From Chrysogorgia sp. JL179-B06 (taxonomy: Eukaryota > Cnidaria > Anthozoa > Scleralcyonacea > Chrysogorgiidae): 64,000 nucleotides of DNA. The notes under the pieces are model-generated. The model worked only from the letters and a program-made list of their open reading frames with translations. It was not told the origin of the DNA and made no database searches. The position numbers and the translations under genes were made by a program. This document shows positions 63,227 through 64,000 of the stretch, in pieces; within the stretch, counting starts at the first letter, position 1, and the number at the start of each line of letters is the position of its first letter. The stretch lies in assembly GCA_035772405.1 (NCBI GenBank), contig JAYKKM010000216.1, positions 2,782,001 to 2,846,000 on the forward strand, in the 5' to 3' direction.

Positions 63227-64000
63227 TATATTATATAAATTAAATTGAAGTAAAAATTAAGTAGTGTTAAGAATGTTCTTGTTCAAGAGCAAATTGGCCC
63301 ATATTTTAGTGTTTTAACAATATACAAGGGGTAAATGAAGATATCCTAGGGGAGACTAGGTTAAAATCTATCCTAGAGGCGACAAATAATTTTTTATCCA
63401 AAGGTTGTGAAGCAACCCCTCAACAGGGGGGATGCGGATATTAAATGGAATGGCCCATTGACTGAAACTGGTATAGTTGGTCCAGGCATTCGACAGATAA
63501 AAATCAAGATTTGGAATCGGATAGTAATGTATTATTAATGCATTACTTATCTGTAGGCCTGGCTTATTACTCTAATGTCAGCATAAATGAAATGCAATAA
63601 ATATCAAATCCCACTACCAAAGGCTATATTAATGACACGTACAGCTTATTTGGCTAAAATGGCGAAGTCAGATATGCAATGCATATTAAATGAGTCTCAA
63701 AAATAAAGGTCAACTGGGGAAAACCATGAATAAATTTAATACAAAAGCTGCAGTTGTGTTTTGTATTATTTTGTAAATATAGTCCAATAAATACTAGCCC
63801 AATAAATTTAAAAGGTATGAACTTCAAAGTTTGTGGAAGATGCCGAACTTAGGCAAATTCGCGCGTGATTATTAATAAACAACTGAAATCATTTGCAATA
63901 GCTCGGGGTACTTGGGTTTTATAGTAAAACCCGAAAGGGCAGGAAGAAACAAAGGAAACGCTATACCTGAGAGCAAAATGCTTGCCAATCTTTGCGAACT
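63227..64000. other. Intergenic, nothing recognised
   Basis: AT-rich sequence without coding, RNA or repeat features that I can support. Confidence 0.3.

Overview
The window looks like repeat-rich nuclear DNA of an invertebrate animal, most probably a cnidarian. The evidence is a spliced multi-pass transporter family, tRNA-derived SINEs, CR1/Jockey-like LINEs, Penelope-like elements with GIY-YIG endonuclease, Polinton and hAT relics, and no bacterial gene organisation. The phylum is an inference from this mix; nothing in the sequence proves it. The DNA is AT-rich and carries many long (TA)n tracts. Their artificial Tyr-Ile reading frames are not genes.

Host genes: the only convincing host genes are a minus-strand family of MFSD6-like major facilitator transporters. 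Two copies look intact (exons 26415-25194 and 21295-21081; exons 41043-39846 and 38458-38226). There is one orphan last exon (55440-55223) and two decayed tandem copies (1383-2968 and 3640-4961). The intact copies share a splice site at the same codon, a last exon encoding the final two membrane segments, and a minisatellite inside the intron.

Layout: 0-5 kb holds the two transporter pseudogenes, a GATCGCAAC-type MITE and a fold-back repeat. 5-15 kb is a decayed Polinton/Maverick (integrase, two small capsid-associated genes, hexon-like capsid gene). Its capsid gene is split by a 5.36-kb hAT element (9751-15112), which is itself split by a 1.08-kb hAT-type MITE (11506-12585); both have perfect 8-bp target duplications. 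15-20 kb holds MITEs, tRNA-like sequences and Penelope tails. 21-26 kb is transporter gene 1 with an intron full of repeats. 27-38 kb holds LINE and Penelope fragments. 38-41 kb is transporter gene 2. 42-49 kb holds fold-back elements, SINE dimers and Penelope elements. 49-54 kb has two LINE RT fragments, one split by a TTAA-flanked element that carries an unrecognised ORF, the other by a TA-flanked MITE. 55-59 kb has a miniature Polinton-like element with about 0.85-kb terminal inverted repeats and a LINE 5' end. 59-64 kb holds satellites, a pair of direct repeats and another SINE dimer.

Most striking signal: at least eleven type I hammerhead ribozymes can be read directly from the sequence, mostly downstream of Penelope reading frames or in isolated Penelope tails. 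They keep the CUGANGA and GAAA boxes while stems I and II change with compensatory substitutions. Stem III is usually a short self-complementary word, which suggests action as dimers. Many of these tails form inverted pairs next to (TA)n tracts, a recurring architecture in this genome.
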